This document shows, piece by piece, positions 49,771 through 59,336 of a stretch of DNA of 64,000 bases. Position numbers and translations under genes: made by a program. The stretch spans positions 4,466,001 to 4,530,000 of the forward strand of contig NZ_WIXO01000001.1 in assembly GCF_009709575.1 (NCBI RefSeq), written 5' to 3'. This DNA comes from Streptomyces taklimakanensis. Its GTDB lineage: Bacteria; Actinomycetota; Actinomycetes; Streptomycetales; Streptomycetaceae. How positions within the stretch are numbered: the first letter of the stretch is position 1; every line of letters begins with the position of its first letter. Below the pieces are notes generated by a model that saw nothing but the letters and a program-made list of their open reading frames with translations, was not told the origin of the DNA and did no database searches.

Positions 49771-51915
49771 GTGACCGCCGAGACTCCCCTGGCCTCCGGC
49801 AGGGGAAACCCCATGCCGTCCACCGCCCTGCTCACCGGTGCGGACCGTGACGGCTCCAACTACACCGCGCGGCACCTGCTCGTCCTCGAAGGGCTGGAGG
49901 CGGTGCGCAAGCGGCCCGGCATGTACATCGGCTCGACCGACAGCCGGGGCCTCATGCACTGCCTCTGGGAGATCATCGACAACTCCGTCGACGAGGCGCT
50001 CGGAGGGCACTGCGACCACATCGAGGTGGTCCTCCACGAGGACGGCTCGGTCGAGGTGCGGGACAACGGCCGCGGCATCCCCGTCGACGTCGAGCCCAAG
50101 ACGGGCCTGTCCGGCGTCGAGGTCGTGATGACCAAGCTGCATGCCGGCGGCAAGTTCGGCGGCGGATCGTACGCCGCCTCCGGCGGCCTGCACGGTGTCG
50201 GCGCCTCCGTCGTCAACGCCCTGTCCGCCCGGCTCGACGTCGAGGTCGACCGCGGTGGCCGTACCCACTCCATCAGCTTCCGGCGCGGGGTCCCCGGCAT
50301 CTTCACCGAGTCCGGCCCCGACGCCCCCTTCGATCCGGCGAGCGGTCTGCGCAAGGACAAGAAGATTCCCAAGAGCCGGACGGGCACCCGGGTGCGGTAC
50401 TGGGCCGACCGGCAGATCTTCCTGAAGGACGCCCGGCTCTCCCTGGAGAACCTGCACGCCCGCGCCCGCCAGACGGCCTTCCTGGTGCCCGGCCTGACGA
50501 TCGTCGTCCGCGACGAGCGCGGGATCGACGGCGCCCCGCCCGTCGAGGAGGTCTTCCACTACGACGGCGGGATCAGCGAGTTCTGCGAGTTCCTCGCCCA
50601 GGACAGGCCGATCTGCGACGTGCTGCGCCTGACGGGCCAGGGCACCTTCAAGGAGACCGTCCCCGTCCTGGACGAGCGCGGTCACATGATCCCCACCGAG
50701 GTCACCCGCGAACTGGGGGTGGACGTCGCGCTGCGCTGGGGCACGGGCTACGACACCACCGTCAGGTCGTTCGTCAACATCATCGCCACGCCCAAGGGCG
50801 GCACCCACGTCGCCGGCTTCGAGCGGGCGGTGACCCGGACGGTGAACGAGGTGCTGCGCTCCACCAAGCTGTTGCGCGTCGCCGAGGACGACATCGTCAA
50901 GGACGACGCTCTGGAGGGCATGACGGCGGTCGTCACCGTACGGCTGGCCGAACCGCAGTTCGAGGGGCAGACCAAGGAGGTCCTGGGTACCTCGGCGGCC
51001 TCCCGCATCGTCGCCCAGGTCGTCTCCAAGGAGCTCAAGGCGTTCCTGACCTCCACCAAGCGCGACGCCAAGCAGCAGGCCCGCGCGGTGCTGGAGAAGG
51101 CCGTCGCCGCGGCCCGCACCCGTATCGCCGCCCGCCAGCACAAGGAGGCGCAGCGCCGCAAGACGGCCCTGGAGTCCTCCTCCCTCCCGGCCAAGCTCGC
51201 CGACTGCCGCAGCGACGACGTCGAGCGCAGCGAGTTGTTCATCGTGGAGGGCGATTCGGCGCTGGGCACCGCCAAGCTCGCTCGGAACTCGGAGTTCCAG
51301 GCGCTGTTGCCGATTCGCGGCAAGATCCTCAACGTTCAGAAGTCGTCCGTCTCGGACATGCTGAAGAACGCCGAGTGCGGCGCGATCATCCAGGTCATAG
51401 GAGCGGGGTCCGGCCGGACCTTCGACATCGACCAGGCGCGTTACGGCAAGGTGATCTTCCTGGCCGACGCCGACGTCGACGGCGCGCACATCCGCTGCCT
51501 GCTGCTGACGCTCTTCCAGCGCTACATGCGTCCGATGGTCGAACAGGGACGCGTCTTCTCCGCGGTGCCGCCGTTGCACCGGATCGAGTTGATCAACCCC
51601 AAGCGGGGACAGAGCAAGTACCTGTACACCTACTCCGACAACGAGCTGCGTCAGACCCTGCTGGAGCTCCAGAGCAAGAGGATCCGCTACAAGGAGTCCA
51701 TCCAGCGCTACAAGGGCCTGGGCGAGATGGACGCCGACCAGTTGGCGGAGACGACGATGGACCCGCGTCACCGCACCCTGCGACGCATCAACATCAGCGA
51801 CCTGGAGGCCGCCGAGAAGACCTTCGACCTGCTGATGGGCAACGAGGTCGCGCCCCGCAAGGAGTTCATCACCACCTCGGCGGCGACGCTGGACCGGTCC
51901 CGGATCGACGTCTGA
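49771..51915 (+). CDS. parE: Topoisomerase IV subunit B (ParE)
   Basis: A 714-residue type II topoisomerase ATPase subunit. GHKL motifs are EIIDNSVDEALGG, VEVRDNGRGIPV and the ATP lid AGGKFGGGSYAASGGLHGVGASVVNALS; the transducer and TOPRIM domains follow (LFIVEGDSALGTAKLARNSEFQALLPIRGKILNVQK and DADVDGAHIRCLLLTLF). Streptomyces carries gyrB near oriC and this separate gene at the hrdB locus, so ParE is the better call than GyrB; parC is 4.7 kb downstream on the other strand. It decatenates daughter chromosomes. Confidence 0.9.
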   Translation: MTAETPLASGRGNPMPSTALLTGADRDGSNYTARHLLVLEGLEAVRKRPGMYIGSTDSRGLMHCLWEIIDNSVDEALGGHCDHIEVVLHEDGSVEVRDNGRGIPVDVEPKTGLSGVEVVMTKLHAGGKFGGGSYAASGGLHGVGASVVNALSARLDVEVDRGGRTHSISFRRGVPGIFTESGPDAPFDPASGLRKDKKIPKSRTGTRVRYWADRQIFLKDARLSLENLHARARQTAFLVPGLTIVVRDERGIDGAPPVEEVFHYDGGISEFCEFLAQDRPICDVLRLTGQGTFKETVPVLDERGHMIPTEVTRELGVDVALRWGTGYDTTVRSFVNIIATPKGGTHVAGFERAVTRTVNEVLRSTKLLRVAEDDIVKDDALEGMTAVVTVRLAEPQFEGQTKEVLGTSAASRIVAQVVSKELKAFLTSTKRDAKQQARAVLEKAVAAARTRIAARQHKEAQRRKTALESSSLPAKLADCRSDDVERSELFIVEGDSALGTAKLARNSEFQALLPIRGKILNVQKSSVSDMLKNAECGAIIQVIGAGSGRTFDIDQARYGKVIFLADADVDGAHIRCLLLTLFQRYMRPMVEQGRVFSAVPPLHRIELINPKRGQSKYLYTYSDNELRQTLLELQSKRIRYKESIQRYKGLGEMDADQLAETTMDPRHRTLRRINISDLEAAEKTFDLLMGNEVAPRKEFITTSAATLDRSRIDV

Positions 51916-52105
51916 GCGGACGCGTCCCGGTCCGTCGCCCGGCGTCGGACCGTGACCCGTGTCCGTGCCCGTGCCCGTCCCGGAGGAACCGACCGGGGCG
52001 GGCACGGGGCGCGGGGAAGGGCCCCACCCGCCCGGCAGACCCCTGAAGGGGTGAAGAGTCCCGATTCACCCGCCCCGGAGGGCGGGAGCCTGCCCATCCT
52101 GGGGC

Positions 52106-52630
52106 ATGCGCATCGACGATCCCTGGCACGACACACTCGCCTCCGGCCGGGGCGAGGGGGACGGCGGTCTCCCGGCGCCCGGACCGGGCGTCGAGACCGC
52201 TCGGACACGGTCGAACGGCGGCGCGGGGAGCCACGCGGACGCCCGTGCGGCGGCCCGGACCGCCGCCCGCCTGGCCGTCCACCGCAGCGCCGCCTTCGAG
52301 GAGATGCGTCGTCGCCACCGCCGCTTCGTCCTTCCGGCCGCCGGATGCCTCCTGCTCGGTCACCTGGCGTACGCGGTCGCGTCCGTCGCCGCTCCCGGTC
52401 TGATGGCCCGCGCGCCGGGCGGCGGTCCGCTCACGGTCGGAACGCTCGCCGCGCTCGCACAACCCGTGATCGCCCTCGTGGTGGTCCGGGCCTACCTGGG
52501 GCACGCGCGGCTGCACCGGGACGGGACGGCGCTCGAGCTGCGCTGGTACGCCCAGGACCTGGCGCGCTCGGCCGACCGCCGGGCTTCCGGCGCCCCGGGG
52601 GCGCGGGAGCCCGGGGAGCCGGTCCGATGA
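52106..52630 (+). CDS. DUF485 membrane protein
   Basis: A 174-residue protein. A Gly/Asp-rich N-terminal tail of about 65 residues precedes two membrane helices (RRFVLPAAGCLLLGHLAYAVASVA and LTVGTLAALAQPVIALVVVRAYLGHARL), the DUF485 core. DUF485 proteins (YjcH type) accompany acetate-type cation symporters, and here the symporter follows with an ATGA overlap. It probably stabilises or tunes that transporter. Confidence 0.8.
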   Translation: MRIDDPWHDTLASGRGEGDGGLPAPGPGVETARTRSNGGAGSHADARAAARTAARLAVHRSAAFEEMRRRHRRFVLPAAGCLLLGHLAYAVASVAAPGLMARAPGGGPLTVGTLAALAQPVIALVVVRAYLGHARLHRDGTALELRWYAQDLARSADRRASGAPGAREPGEPVR

Positions 52631-54297
52631 CCGTCGTCCCACCGCTCCCGGCGCTCCTGCTGCTGTGCGCGTCGGCCGTCGCCGTCCTGGTGCTCGCGCG
52701 CCGCACGGGCGTCGGCCGCCACGGCACCCTGGAGGAGTACCAGACGGGTGGGCGGCTGCTCTCTCCGGCGGAGAACGGTCTGGCCGCGGCCGGGGAACAC
52801 CCCTCGGCCGCGGTCCTCCTCCCCCTCGCCGGGGCGGCCGCGCTCGGCGGCCCGGCGGGACCGCTCTGCGCCGCCGCCCTTCTCTCCGCCTGGCCGTTGG
52901 TCCTGCTCCTCGTCGCCGAGGCCGTCCGCAACTGCGGCCGGTTCACCCTCGCCGACGTGGTCGTGCTCCGGTTCGGGCAACGGTCGGTCCGCACCGCCGC
53001 GGGCGTGGTGTCCGTCGCGGTCTCGGTGCTCTGTGTGGCCGCCCAGACGGCCGGTGCGATCGCCCTGGTGGGGCTGCTCACGGTCGGCGCGGAACCCGAG
53101 GGGCCGGTGCTCTGCGTCGCCGCCGGCGCGGGGGCGCTGGTGGTGCTCCGGGGGGTGTACGGCGGCATGCGCACGACCACGCGCATCCTGACCGCGGTGA
53201 CCGTCCCGCTCCTGGTGGGCGTCTGCGCGCTCGCCGTGTTCGCGCCGCCGTGGACCGGTACCGGCCCGGACGCGTCGGTCGGGTCGGCGGCCGTGGCGGC
53301 GGCCGGGTCGGGCGACGGGGACGTCCTCTCCCTCTTCCCGGGCCACGACGGCGGCGGGGCCGGGAAGGCGGATCTCGTGGCCCTCGGACTGGCGCTCGTC
53401 CTGGGCGCCGCCGGACTGCCCCACGTCCTGGCCCGGCTCACCGCCGTTCCCACCGCCCGGGCCGCCCGCCGCTCGGCGGTGTGGTCGGCCGGGACGGTCG
53501 GGCTGCTCTGCCCGGCCGCGGTGGTGCTCGGCCTCGGCGCGGCGGCCGCCGGTGTCACGGGCGGTGCGGCGGGGCCGGTGGGGAACGGTCCGGCCGCACC
53601 CGGGAACGCGGCCGTCCCGCTGCTGGTCGCCGAGGCGGGTGGCGGTGTGGGGGCGGCCGGGGGAGCCGTGCTGCCCGCGGCGGTCGTCGTGGTCTGCCTC
53701 ACCGCCACCGCGGCCGCCGTGGCGGGCACCGCGCTCGCCTCCGCCGCCTCCGTCGTCCGCGACCTGCGCCTCCCCGTCTCGACGGGCGCCCGGTCCTCCC
53801 TCGCCCGCCGTCGTCGCGGCCCCGGGGCCGGTTTCGGCGGCGGACGGTCCGGGAGCGAGGTCCCGGCCGCTCGGGCCGCTGCCATGGGCGTCACCGCGGC
53901 GGGCGTCGCCGCGGGAGCGCTCCTGGGGGAGGCGGGCCCCGTCCTCGTCCTCGGCTCGGCCCTCGCGGTGGCCGCCTCCACCAACCTCCCCGTGCTGCTG
54001 TACACGCTCTTCTGGCGTCGTTTCACCGCGCGCGGCGCCCGGTGGGCCCTCCACGGCGGGCTCGTCTCCGCCGTCGGGCTCACGATCCTCTCCCCGCTCG
54101 TCTCCGGCCATCCGCAGGCCCTCCTGCCCGAGCTGGACCTCGCCGTCTTCCCCCTGTGCAACCCGGCTCCGGTCTCGGTCCCGATCGGGTTCCTCGCGGG
54201 ACTGTCGGGGACGTTGCTCTCCCGCCGGGAGGCGGCCGGCGCGGTCGGTCACGCCGAGACGGAGGTACGGGCGTTGACGGGGACGGGCGCGGTGTGA
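52627..54297 (+). CDS. Sodium:solute symporter (ActP-like)
   Basis: A 556-residue transporter of the SSS family with about 13 hydrophobic segments and the family pattern YQTGGRLLSPAENGLAAAGEHPSAAVLL near the N-terminus, RGVYGGMRTTTRILTAVTVP in the middle and NLPVLLYTLFWRRFTARGARWALHGGL towards the end. Relatives paired with DUF485 proteins import acetate or short monocarboxylates. Gly/Ala stretches between helices are longer than in E. coli ActP. The substrate is inferred from the pair only. Confidence 0.8.
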   Translation: MTVVPPLPALLLLCASAVAVLVLARRTGVGRHGTLEEYQTGGRLLSPAENGLAAAGEHPSAAVLLPLAGAAALGGPAGPLCAAALLSAWPLVLLLVAEAVRNCGRFTLADVVVLRFGQRSVRTAAGVVSVAVSVLCVAAQTAGAIALVGLLTVGAEPEGPVLCVAAGAGALVVLRGVYGGMRTTTRILTAVTVPLLVGVCALAVFAPPWTGTGPDASVGSAAVAAAGSGDGDVLSLFPGHDGGGAGKADLVALGLALVLGAAGLPHVLARLTAVPTARAARRSAVWSAGTVGLLCPAAVVLGLGAAAAGVTGGAAGPVGNGPAAPGNAAVPLLVAEAGGGVGAAGGAVLPAAVVVVCLTATAAAVAGTALASAASVVRDLRLPVSTGARSSLARRRRGPGAGFGGGRSGSEVPAARAAAMGVTAAGVAAGALLGEAGPVLVLGSALAVAASTNLPVLLYTLFWRRFTARGARWALHGGLVSAVGLTILSPLVSGHPQALLPELDLAVFPLCNPAPVSVPIGFLAGLSGTLLSRREAAGAVGHAETEVRALTGTGAV

Positions 54298-54304
54298 CGG
54301 AACC

Positions 54305-54330
54305 CGCCCCGCCCCGCCCGCCGCGCGGCG
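54305..54330. terminator. Terminator between the symporter and Suc/Fer-like genes
   Basis: A stem of nine matching bases out of ten (54305-54314 with 54321-54330) around a six-base loop, between convergent genes only 39 bases apart. Confidence 0.6.
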
Positions 54331-54336
54331 GGGCGC

Positions 54337-55263
54337 TCAGAGCGGGACGACCGCCGTGACCGTCATCCGGGGTTGGGCGACGGGCTCGACACCGCAGCCG
54401 GCGGCCACGGGCGGCACGTCGGAGTTCTCGGCGACCGTCACGCGCCAGGCACGGCCGTCGCGGTGCGTGACGTCGACGGCCCACACCGGAGCGGTGCCAC
54501 CGGTGTCCGCGACCGTCAGGGCGTCGGCGTCCGTTTCGCCCGTCAGCTCGCGGACGGCCAGCTCGGCGGCCTGGCCGGGGCGCTCCCAGGCCGACCGGCC
54601 GCGGCAGCCTTCCACGACCACCCGTCCCCGACGCGCCTCCTCCAGCACGGCCTTGGCGGCGTGGCCGCTCAGCCTGCCGTACACATGGCCGTGGGGCAGG
54701 ACCAGCAGCGTGGGGGCGAAACGGTGGCCGCCGAGGTGGCTGACCTCCCACACCTCACCGGCGCCGGAGGCGTGGAGTTCGGCGGCGAGCGGACGACCGA
54801 GCAGGGCGCAGCAGCGGTCACGTTTGCCGTTGGTGCACACCAGGACCAGCGGGGCGCCGTCGTACGGCTCCCACAGACCGCCGTGGTCTCCCGCGCCGAG
54901 GGCGGCCATGGCGGCCGCGTCGAGGTCCCACAGCTCGTCGAGGCCGTCGAGGAGACCGGCGCGCACCCAGGAGCGGTTCGGGAGAGTGTGGGCGAGGTAG
55001 ACCCGACGGCGCTCCCGGTCGGTCCCGGTGGCCCGGTGCCCGTCGGGGCGACGGCCGGGGCGCCGGATCAGCGCCACGCGCACTCCGGTGCCCTTGGCGG
55101 CCCGCTGCAGCGCGGTGCCGAGCGCGGGATCGAGCCGGCTCTCGGTCAGAGCCTTCGCCCCCCACGGGCCGGCCTGCTCGACCAGCAGCCAGGTGCGTGC
55201 CGTCGAGGCCGTGGCCAGGAGCGGTTCGGCCAGCGCGTACGAGGTGGTCGAGCAGCTGTTCAC
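54337..55263 (-). CDS. Sucrase/ferredoxin-like family protein
   Basis: A 308-residue protein of the Suc_Fer-like family, which has a thioredoxin-like ferredoxin fold. Cys residues sit in the pattern LVLVCTNGKRDRCCALLGRPLAAEL followed by VSHLGGHRFAPTLLVLPHGHVYGRL, the family hallmark and possible 2Fe-2S ligands. The N-terminal third (ARTWLLVEQAGPWGAKALTESRLDP) is also conserved. Function is not established; an electron-transfer role is suggested by the fold. Confidence 0.8.
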   Translation of the reverse strand: MNSCSTTSYALAEPLLATASTARTWLLVEQAGPWGAKALTESRLDPALGTALQRAAKGTGVRVALIRRPGRRPDGHRATGTDRERRRVYLAHTLPNRSWVRAGLLDGLDELWDLDAAAMAALGAGDHGGLWEPYDGAPLVLVCTNGKRDRCCALLGRPLAAELHASGAGEVWEVSHLGGHRFAPTLLVLPHGHVYGRLSGHAAKAVLEEARRGRVVVEGCRGRSAWERPGQAAELAVRELTGETDADALTVADTGGTAPVWAVDVTHRDGRAWRVTVAENSDVPPVAAGCGVEPVAQPRMTVTAVVPL

Positions 55264-55420
55264 ACGGGCGAGCCTAACTCCCGCCGCTCCCCGCGGTCTC
55301 CCGCCGCGCTGCCGGGGAGGGGCGGGGCGGGACCGGGGCGTCGACTACGATCGTCAGCCGTTCCGGCACGGCCGGAACCGCACGACGTACACCCGCACGC
55401 CGCACGACGGAGGCGCGAGC

Positions 55421-56518
55421 TTGGCCACGAAGCGGATCCCGGTCCTCGTCCTCGCCGGATTCCTGGGCGCGGGGAAGACCACCCTGCTCAACCACCTGCT
55501 GGCGCACAGCGGCGGCACCCGCATCGGTGTGGTCGTCAACGACTTCGGCAGCATCGAGATCGACGCCATGACGGTGGCCGGACAGGTCGACTCGATGGTC
55601 TCCCTGGGCAACGGCTGCCTGTGCTGTGCCGTGGACACCGGCGACCTGGACGAGATGCTGGGCAGGTTGGCGCGGCCGTCGGCGGGTATCGACGTCATCG
55701 TGGTGGAGGCCAGCGGCCTGGCCGAACCGGCGACCCTGGTGAGGATGATCCTCGCCGGCGAGGAGGAGAACGTCGTCTACGGCGGGCTGGTGGAGGTCGT
55801 CGACGCCGCCGAGTTCGAGGCCACCCGGGCCAGGCACCCGGAGATCGACCGCCATCTGGGGATCGCCGACCTGGTGGTGCTCAACAAGGCGGACCGGGTC
55901 GGCGACGCCGAGCGGGCCGCGCTGACGGACGAACTGCGGCGGCTGTGCCGGGGCGCCCCCGTCGTCCCCGCCGTCCACGGGCGCGTCGATCCCGAGCTGC
56001 TGTTCGACCGGCAGGAGCGGAGGGACGACGGGAACGGCTTCCGGCAGCTCTCCCTCGAGGACGTGTGGGCCGAGGTGCGGGAGGCCGAACACGGCCGCGG
56101 CGACGGCGGGCACGACGGACATCCGCACACCGCTTACCAGAGCGTGGAGTTCACCACGGACGAGCCCATGGACCCGCGGCGGCTCATGGACTTCCTCGAC
56201 GGCAGGCCCGACGGCCTGTACCGGATCAAGGGCTTCGTGCACTTCGGGGTGCCCGGCCACCGGGAGAGGTTCGGGGTACACGCCGTCGGCCGCTTCCTGC
56301 GCTTCGACCCCGGTCCGTGGGGGCCCGGGGAGCCGCGCCTGACCCGGCTGGTGCTGATCGGTTCCGGCATCGACGCGGAGGCCGTGCGGAAGGAACTGGC
56401 GTCCTGCACGGCGGCCGGCGCGCCCGAGGACGCCGGCCCCGACAGCATGTGGGGAGTCCTGCGCTACGTGTGGAGCAGCGGGGACGTCGGTGACACGGCC
56501 TGGGACCCCCTTCCGTGA
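55421..56518 (+). CDS. CobW/COG0523 family GTPase (metal chaperone type), TTG start
   Basis: A 365-residue G3E GTPase: Walker A VLAGFLGAGKTTLLNHLL, the metal motif NGCLCCAV (Cys66, Cys68, Cys69), Walker B VVEASGLAEPATL and NKAD. A His-rich stretch (HGRGDGGHDGHPHTAYQS) separates the G domain from the CobW_C domain near residue 240. Such proteins deliver zinc or cobalt to client enzymes. The TTG at 55421 has GGAGG seven bases upstream, and no better start exists in frame. I see no Zur box upstream. Confidence 0.85.
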   Translation: MATKRIPVLVLAGFLGAGKTTLLNHLLAHSGGTRIGVVVNDFGSIEIDAMTVAGQVDSMVSLGNGCLCCAVDTGDLDEMLGRLARPSAGIDVIVVEASGLAEPATLVRMILAGEEENVVYGGLVEVVDAAEFEATRARHPEIDRHLGIADLVVLNKADRVGDAERAALTDELRRLCRGAPVVPAVHGRVDPELLFDRQERRDDGNGFRQLSLEDVWAEVREAEHGRGDGGHDGHPHTAYQSVEFTTDEPMDPRRLMDFLDGRPDGLYRIKGFVHFGVPGHRERFGVHAVGRFLRFDPGPWGPGEPRLTRLVLIGSGIDAEAVRKELASCTAAGAPEDAGPDSMWGVLRYVWSSGDVGDTAWDPLP

Positions 56519-56573
56519 GCGCGTCCTGCCCACGGACACCACCGCGTCGAGCGGTCGCTCGACTTCCGGTCGA

Positions 56574-56619
56574 AAGGGCCCGACTCGCCGCGTGAACGAC
56601 CGCGGCGAGTCGGGCCCTT
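56574..56619. terminator. Bidirectional terminator between the CobW gene and parC
   Basis: A perfect 19-bp stem (56574-56592 with 56601-56619) with an eight-base loop; the right arm ends four bases before the parC stop. Confidence 0.85.
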
Positions 56620-56622
56620 CCG

Positions 56623-59070
56623 TCACACCGGCCCGGCGACCACCGAGACGGGCTTGGCCAGCGGAGTCCCCGAGCCGTCACGGCGCGGATCGGGCTCCGG
56701 CAACTCGACCGGCGAGCCCTTGGCGTCCGCCGCGCGGGCGGGGGCGGCGCCCGCCCAGGCGAAGACGAGACAGTCCTCGCCCTTGAGGAAGCGCTGGCAG
56801 CGGACCCCGCCCGTGGCCCGGCCCTTGCGCGGATACTGGTCGAACGGTGTCAGTTTGGCCGTGCCCGGTGCGTCCACCAGCGTGCCGCGCGAGCCCGCGA
56901 CGGTGAACACCGCGGCGTCGGAGGCCGGGTCGACGGCGGTGAAGGAGATCACCTTCGCGCCCTGGCCGAGTTTGACGCCCGCCACGCCGCCCGCCGGGCG
57001 GCCCTGCGGCCTCACCTGCCCGGCCGGGAAGCGCAACAACTGGGCCTCGTCGGTGACGAAGACCAGGTCCTCCTCGCCGGTGCGCAGCTCCACCGCCCCC
57101 ACGATCCGGTCGCCCTCCTTGAGGGTGATGACCTCCAACTCGTCCTTGTTGGCCGGGTAGTCGGGCGTCACCCGTTTGACCACGCCCTGTTCGGTGCCGA
57201 GCGCCAGCCCCGGCGACGACTCGTCCAAAGTGGCCAGGCAGAGCAGTTCCTCGCCCTCCCGCAGGGAGAGGAACTCCGTGTACCGCGCGCCGCCCGCCAG
57301 GTTCGGCGGGGAGTTCTCCGGCAGCTGCGGCAGGTCGATGACGGACAACCGCAGCAGACGCCCCGCGGAGGTCACCGCTCCCACCTCGCCCCGCGCCGTG
57401 GCCGGAACGGCCGAGACGACCACGTCGTGCTTGCGGCGCTTGGCGTCGGCGTCGAAGACCGGATCGCCGCTCGCGGTGCGGGCCAGCAGCCCCGTGGAGG
57501 ACAGCAGCACCCGGCACGGGTCGTCCGCGACCTGGAGCGGTACGGCCGCCACCGGAACGTCCGCCGAGGACAGCAACCGGGTGCGGCGCGGGGTGCCGTA
57601 CTTCTTGGCGACGACGGCCAGTTCGGAGGAGACCAGCTTCCGCAGCTCGGCGTCGGACTCCAGGATGCGCGTCAGCTCCTCGATCTCGGCCTTGAGCCGG
57701 TCGCGCTCCTCCTCCAGCTCCAGGCGGTCGAACTTCGTCAACCGGCGCAGCGGTGTGTCGAGGATGTACTGCGTCTGGATCTCGGAGAGCCCGAAGCGCT
57801 CGATCAGCCGCTCCTTGGCCTGCGCGGCGTTCTCGCTGGACCGAATGATGCGGATGACCTCGTCGATGTCGATCAGCGCCACCAACAGGCCCTCGACCAG
57901 GTGCAGCCTGTCCCGCCGCTTGCCGCGCCGGAACTCGCTGCGCCGCCGGACCACCTCGAAGCGGTGGTCGACGTAGACCTCCAGCAGCTCCTTCAGGCCC
58001 AGCGTCAGGGGCTGTCCGTCGACCAGGGCCACGTTGTTGATGCCGAAGGACTCCTCCATCGGCGTCAGCTTGTAGAGCTGCTCCAGCACGGCCTCGGGGT
58101 TGAAGCCGTTCTTGATCTCGACGACCAGGCGCAGCCCGTGCTCGCGGTCGGTGAGGTCCTTGACGTCGGCGATGCCCTGCACCTTCTTGCCGTTGACCAG
58201 GTCCTTGATCTTGGAGATGACCTTCTCCGGGCCGACGTTGAAGGGCAGTTCGGTGACGACCAGGCCCTTGCGTCGCGCGGTCACGTTCTCCACGGAGACC
58301 GTGGCGCGGACCTTGAAGGTGCCGCGACCCTTGGCGTAGGCGTCCCTGATGCCCTCCAGACCGACGATCCGACCGCCGGTGGGCAGGTCGGGACCCGGCA
58401 CGAAGCGCATCAGCGTCTCCAGGTCCGCGCCGGGGTGCTTGATCAGGTGCCGGGCGGCGGCGATCACCTCGCCCAGATTGTGCGGGGGCATGTTGGTGGC
58501 CATGCCGACCGCGATGCCCGAAGCGCCGTTGACCAGCAGGTTCGGGTAGGCGGACGGCAGTACGGCGGGCTCGGACTCGCTGCCGTCGTAGTTGGGCACG
58601 AAGTCGACGGTGTCCTCGTCGATCGACTCCACCATCAGGCCGGCCGCCGGAGTCGAGCGGCACTCGGTGTAGCGCATCGCCGCCGGCGGGTCGTCGTTGC
58701 CCAGGGAGCCGAAGTTGCCGTGCCCGTCCACCAGCGGCAGCCGCATCGAGAACGGCTGCGCCATGCGGACCAGCGCGTCGTAGATGGCGCTGTCACCGTG
58801 CGGGTGGAGCTTGCCCATCACCTCGCCGACGACGCGCGCGCACTTGACGAACGAGCGCTCGGGCCGCAGTCCCATCTCGTGCATCTGGTACAGGATCCGC
58901 CGGTGCACCGGCTTGAGGCCGTCGCGCGCGTCGGGCAGGGCGCGCGAGTAGATCACCGAGTAGGCGTACTCCAGGAAGGAGCCCTGCATCTCGTCGACGA
59001 CGTCGATGTCGAGGATGCGTTCCTCGAACTCTCCCCCCGAGGGCGGGGTCTTCGTGCTGCGGCGGGCCAT
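56623..59070 (-). CDS. parC: Topoisomerase IV subunit A (ParC)
   Basis: An 815-residue cleavage subunit. The winged-helix domain has SRALPDARDGLKPVHRRILYQMHEMGL and GEVMGKLHPHGDSAIYDALVRMAQPFSMRLPLVDGHGNFGSLGNDDPPAAMRYTECR, the Tyr in AMRYTE being catalytic; the tower and coiled-coil gate lead into a C-terminal beta-pinwheel. I do not see a clear GyrA box (QRRGGKG), which agrees with ParC rather than GyrA. The ATG at 59070 begins the family N-terminus. With ParE it decatenates chromosomes. Confidence 0.9.
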   Translation of the reverse strand: MARRSTKTPPSGGEFEERILDIDVVDEMQGSFLEYAYSVIYSRALPDARDGLKPVHRRILYQMHEMGLRPERSFVKCARVVGEVMGKLHPHGDSAIYDALVRMAQPFSMRLPLVDGHGNFGSLGNDDPPAAMRYTECRSTPAAGLMVESIDEDTVDFVPNYDGSESEPAVLPSAYPNLLVNGASGIAVGMATNMPPHNLGEVIAAARHLIKHPGADLETLMRFVPGPDLPTGGRIVGLEGIRDAYAKGRGTFKVRATVSVENVTARRKGLVVTELPFNVGPEKVISKIKDLVNGKKVQGIADVKDLTDREHGLRLVVEIKNGFNPEAVLEQLYKLTPMEESFGINNVALVDGQPLTLGLKELLEVYVDHRFEVVRRRSEFRRGKRRDRLHLVEGLLVALIDIDEVIRIIRSSENAAQAKERLIERFGLSEIQTQYILDTPLRRLTKFDRLELEEERDRLKAEIEELTRILESDAELRKLVSSELAVVAKKYGTPRRTRLLSSADVPVAAVPLQVADDPCRVLLSSTGLLARTASGDPVFDADAKRRKHDVVVSAVPATARGEVGAVTSAGRLLRLSVIDLPQLPENSPPNLAGGARYTEFLSLREGEELLCLATLDESSPGLALGTEQGVVKRVTPDYPANKDELEVITLKEGDRIVGAVELRTGEEDLVFVTDEAQLLRFPAGQVRPQGRPAGGVAGVKLGQGAKVISFTAVDPASDAAVFTVAGSRGTLVDAPGTAKLTPFDQYPRKGRATGGVRCQRFLKGEDCLVFAWAGAAPARAADAKGSPVELPEPDPRRDGSGTPLAKPVSVVAGPV

Positions 59071-59336
59071 CGCGGCTGCGACTCCTTCGGTGCTACGGGT
59101 CGGTATTTCGTTCGGTGCTCGGGCGTTCCGGCTCGTCGGCGCGGGTGGGTGGTGCCCGCGCGCCCTTACGGAGGGCGGCGAACGAACGGTGCCCATTGTG
59201 GACCTCGGCTCTGACAGCCGGGTCCCCGCCCCGAACCGTACGGGAACTTCGCGCTTTGTCCGGTCGCTTGCATACAGTGACCACACACGCGTTGTGAGGA
59301 CGCGCCCGCGATCGCGATCGAAGGGACTCCCTGCCC

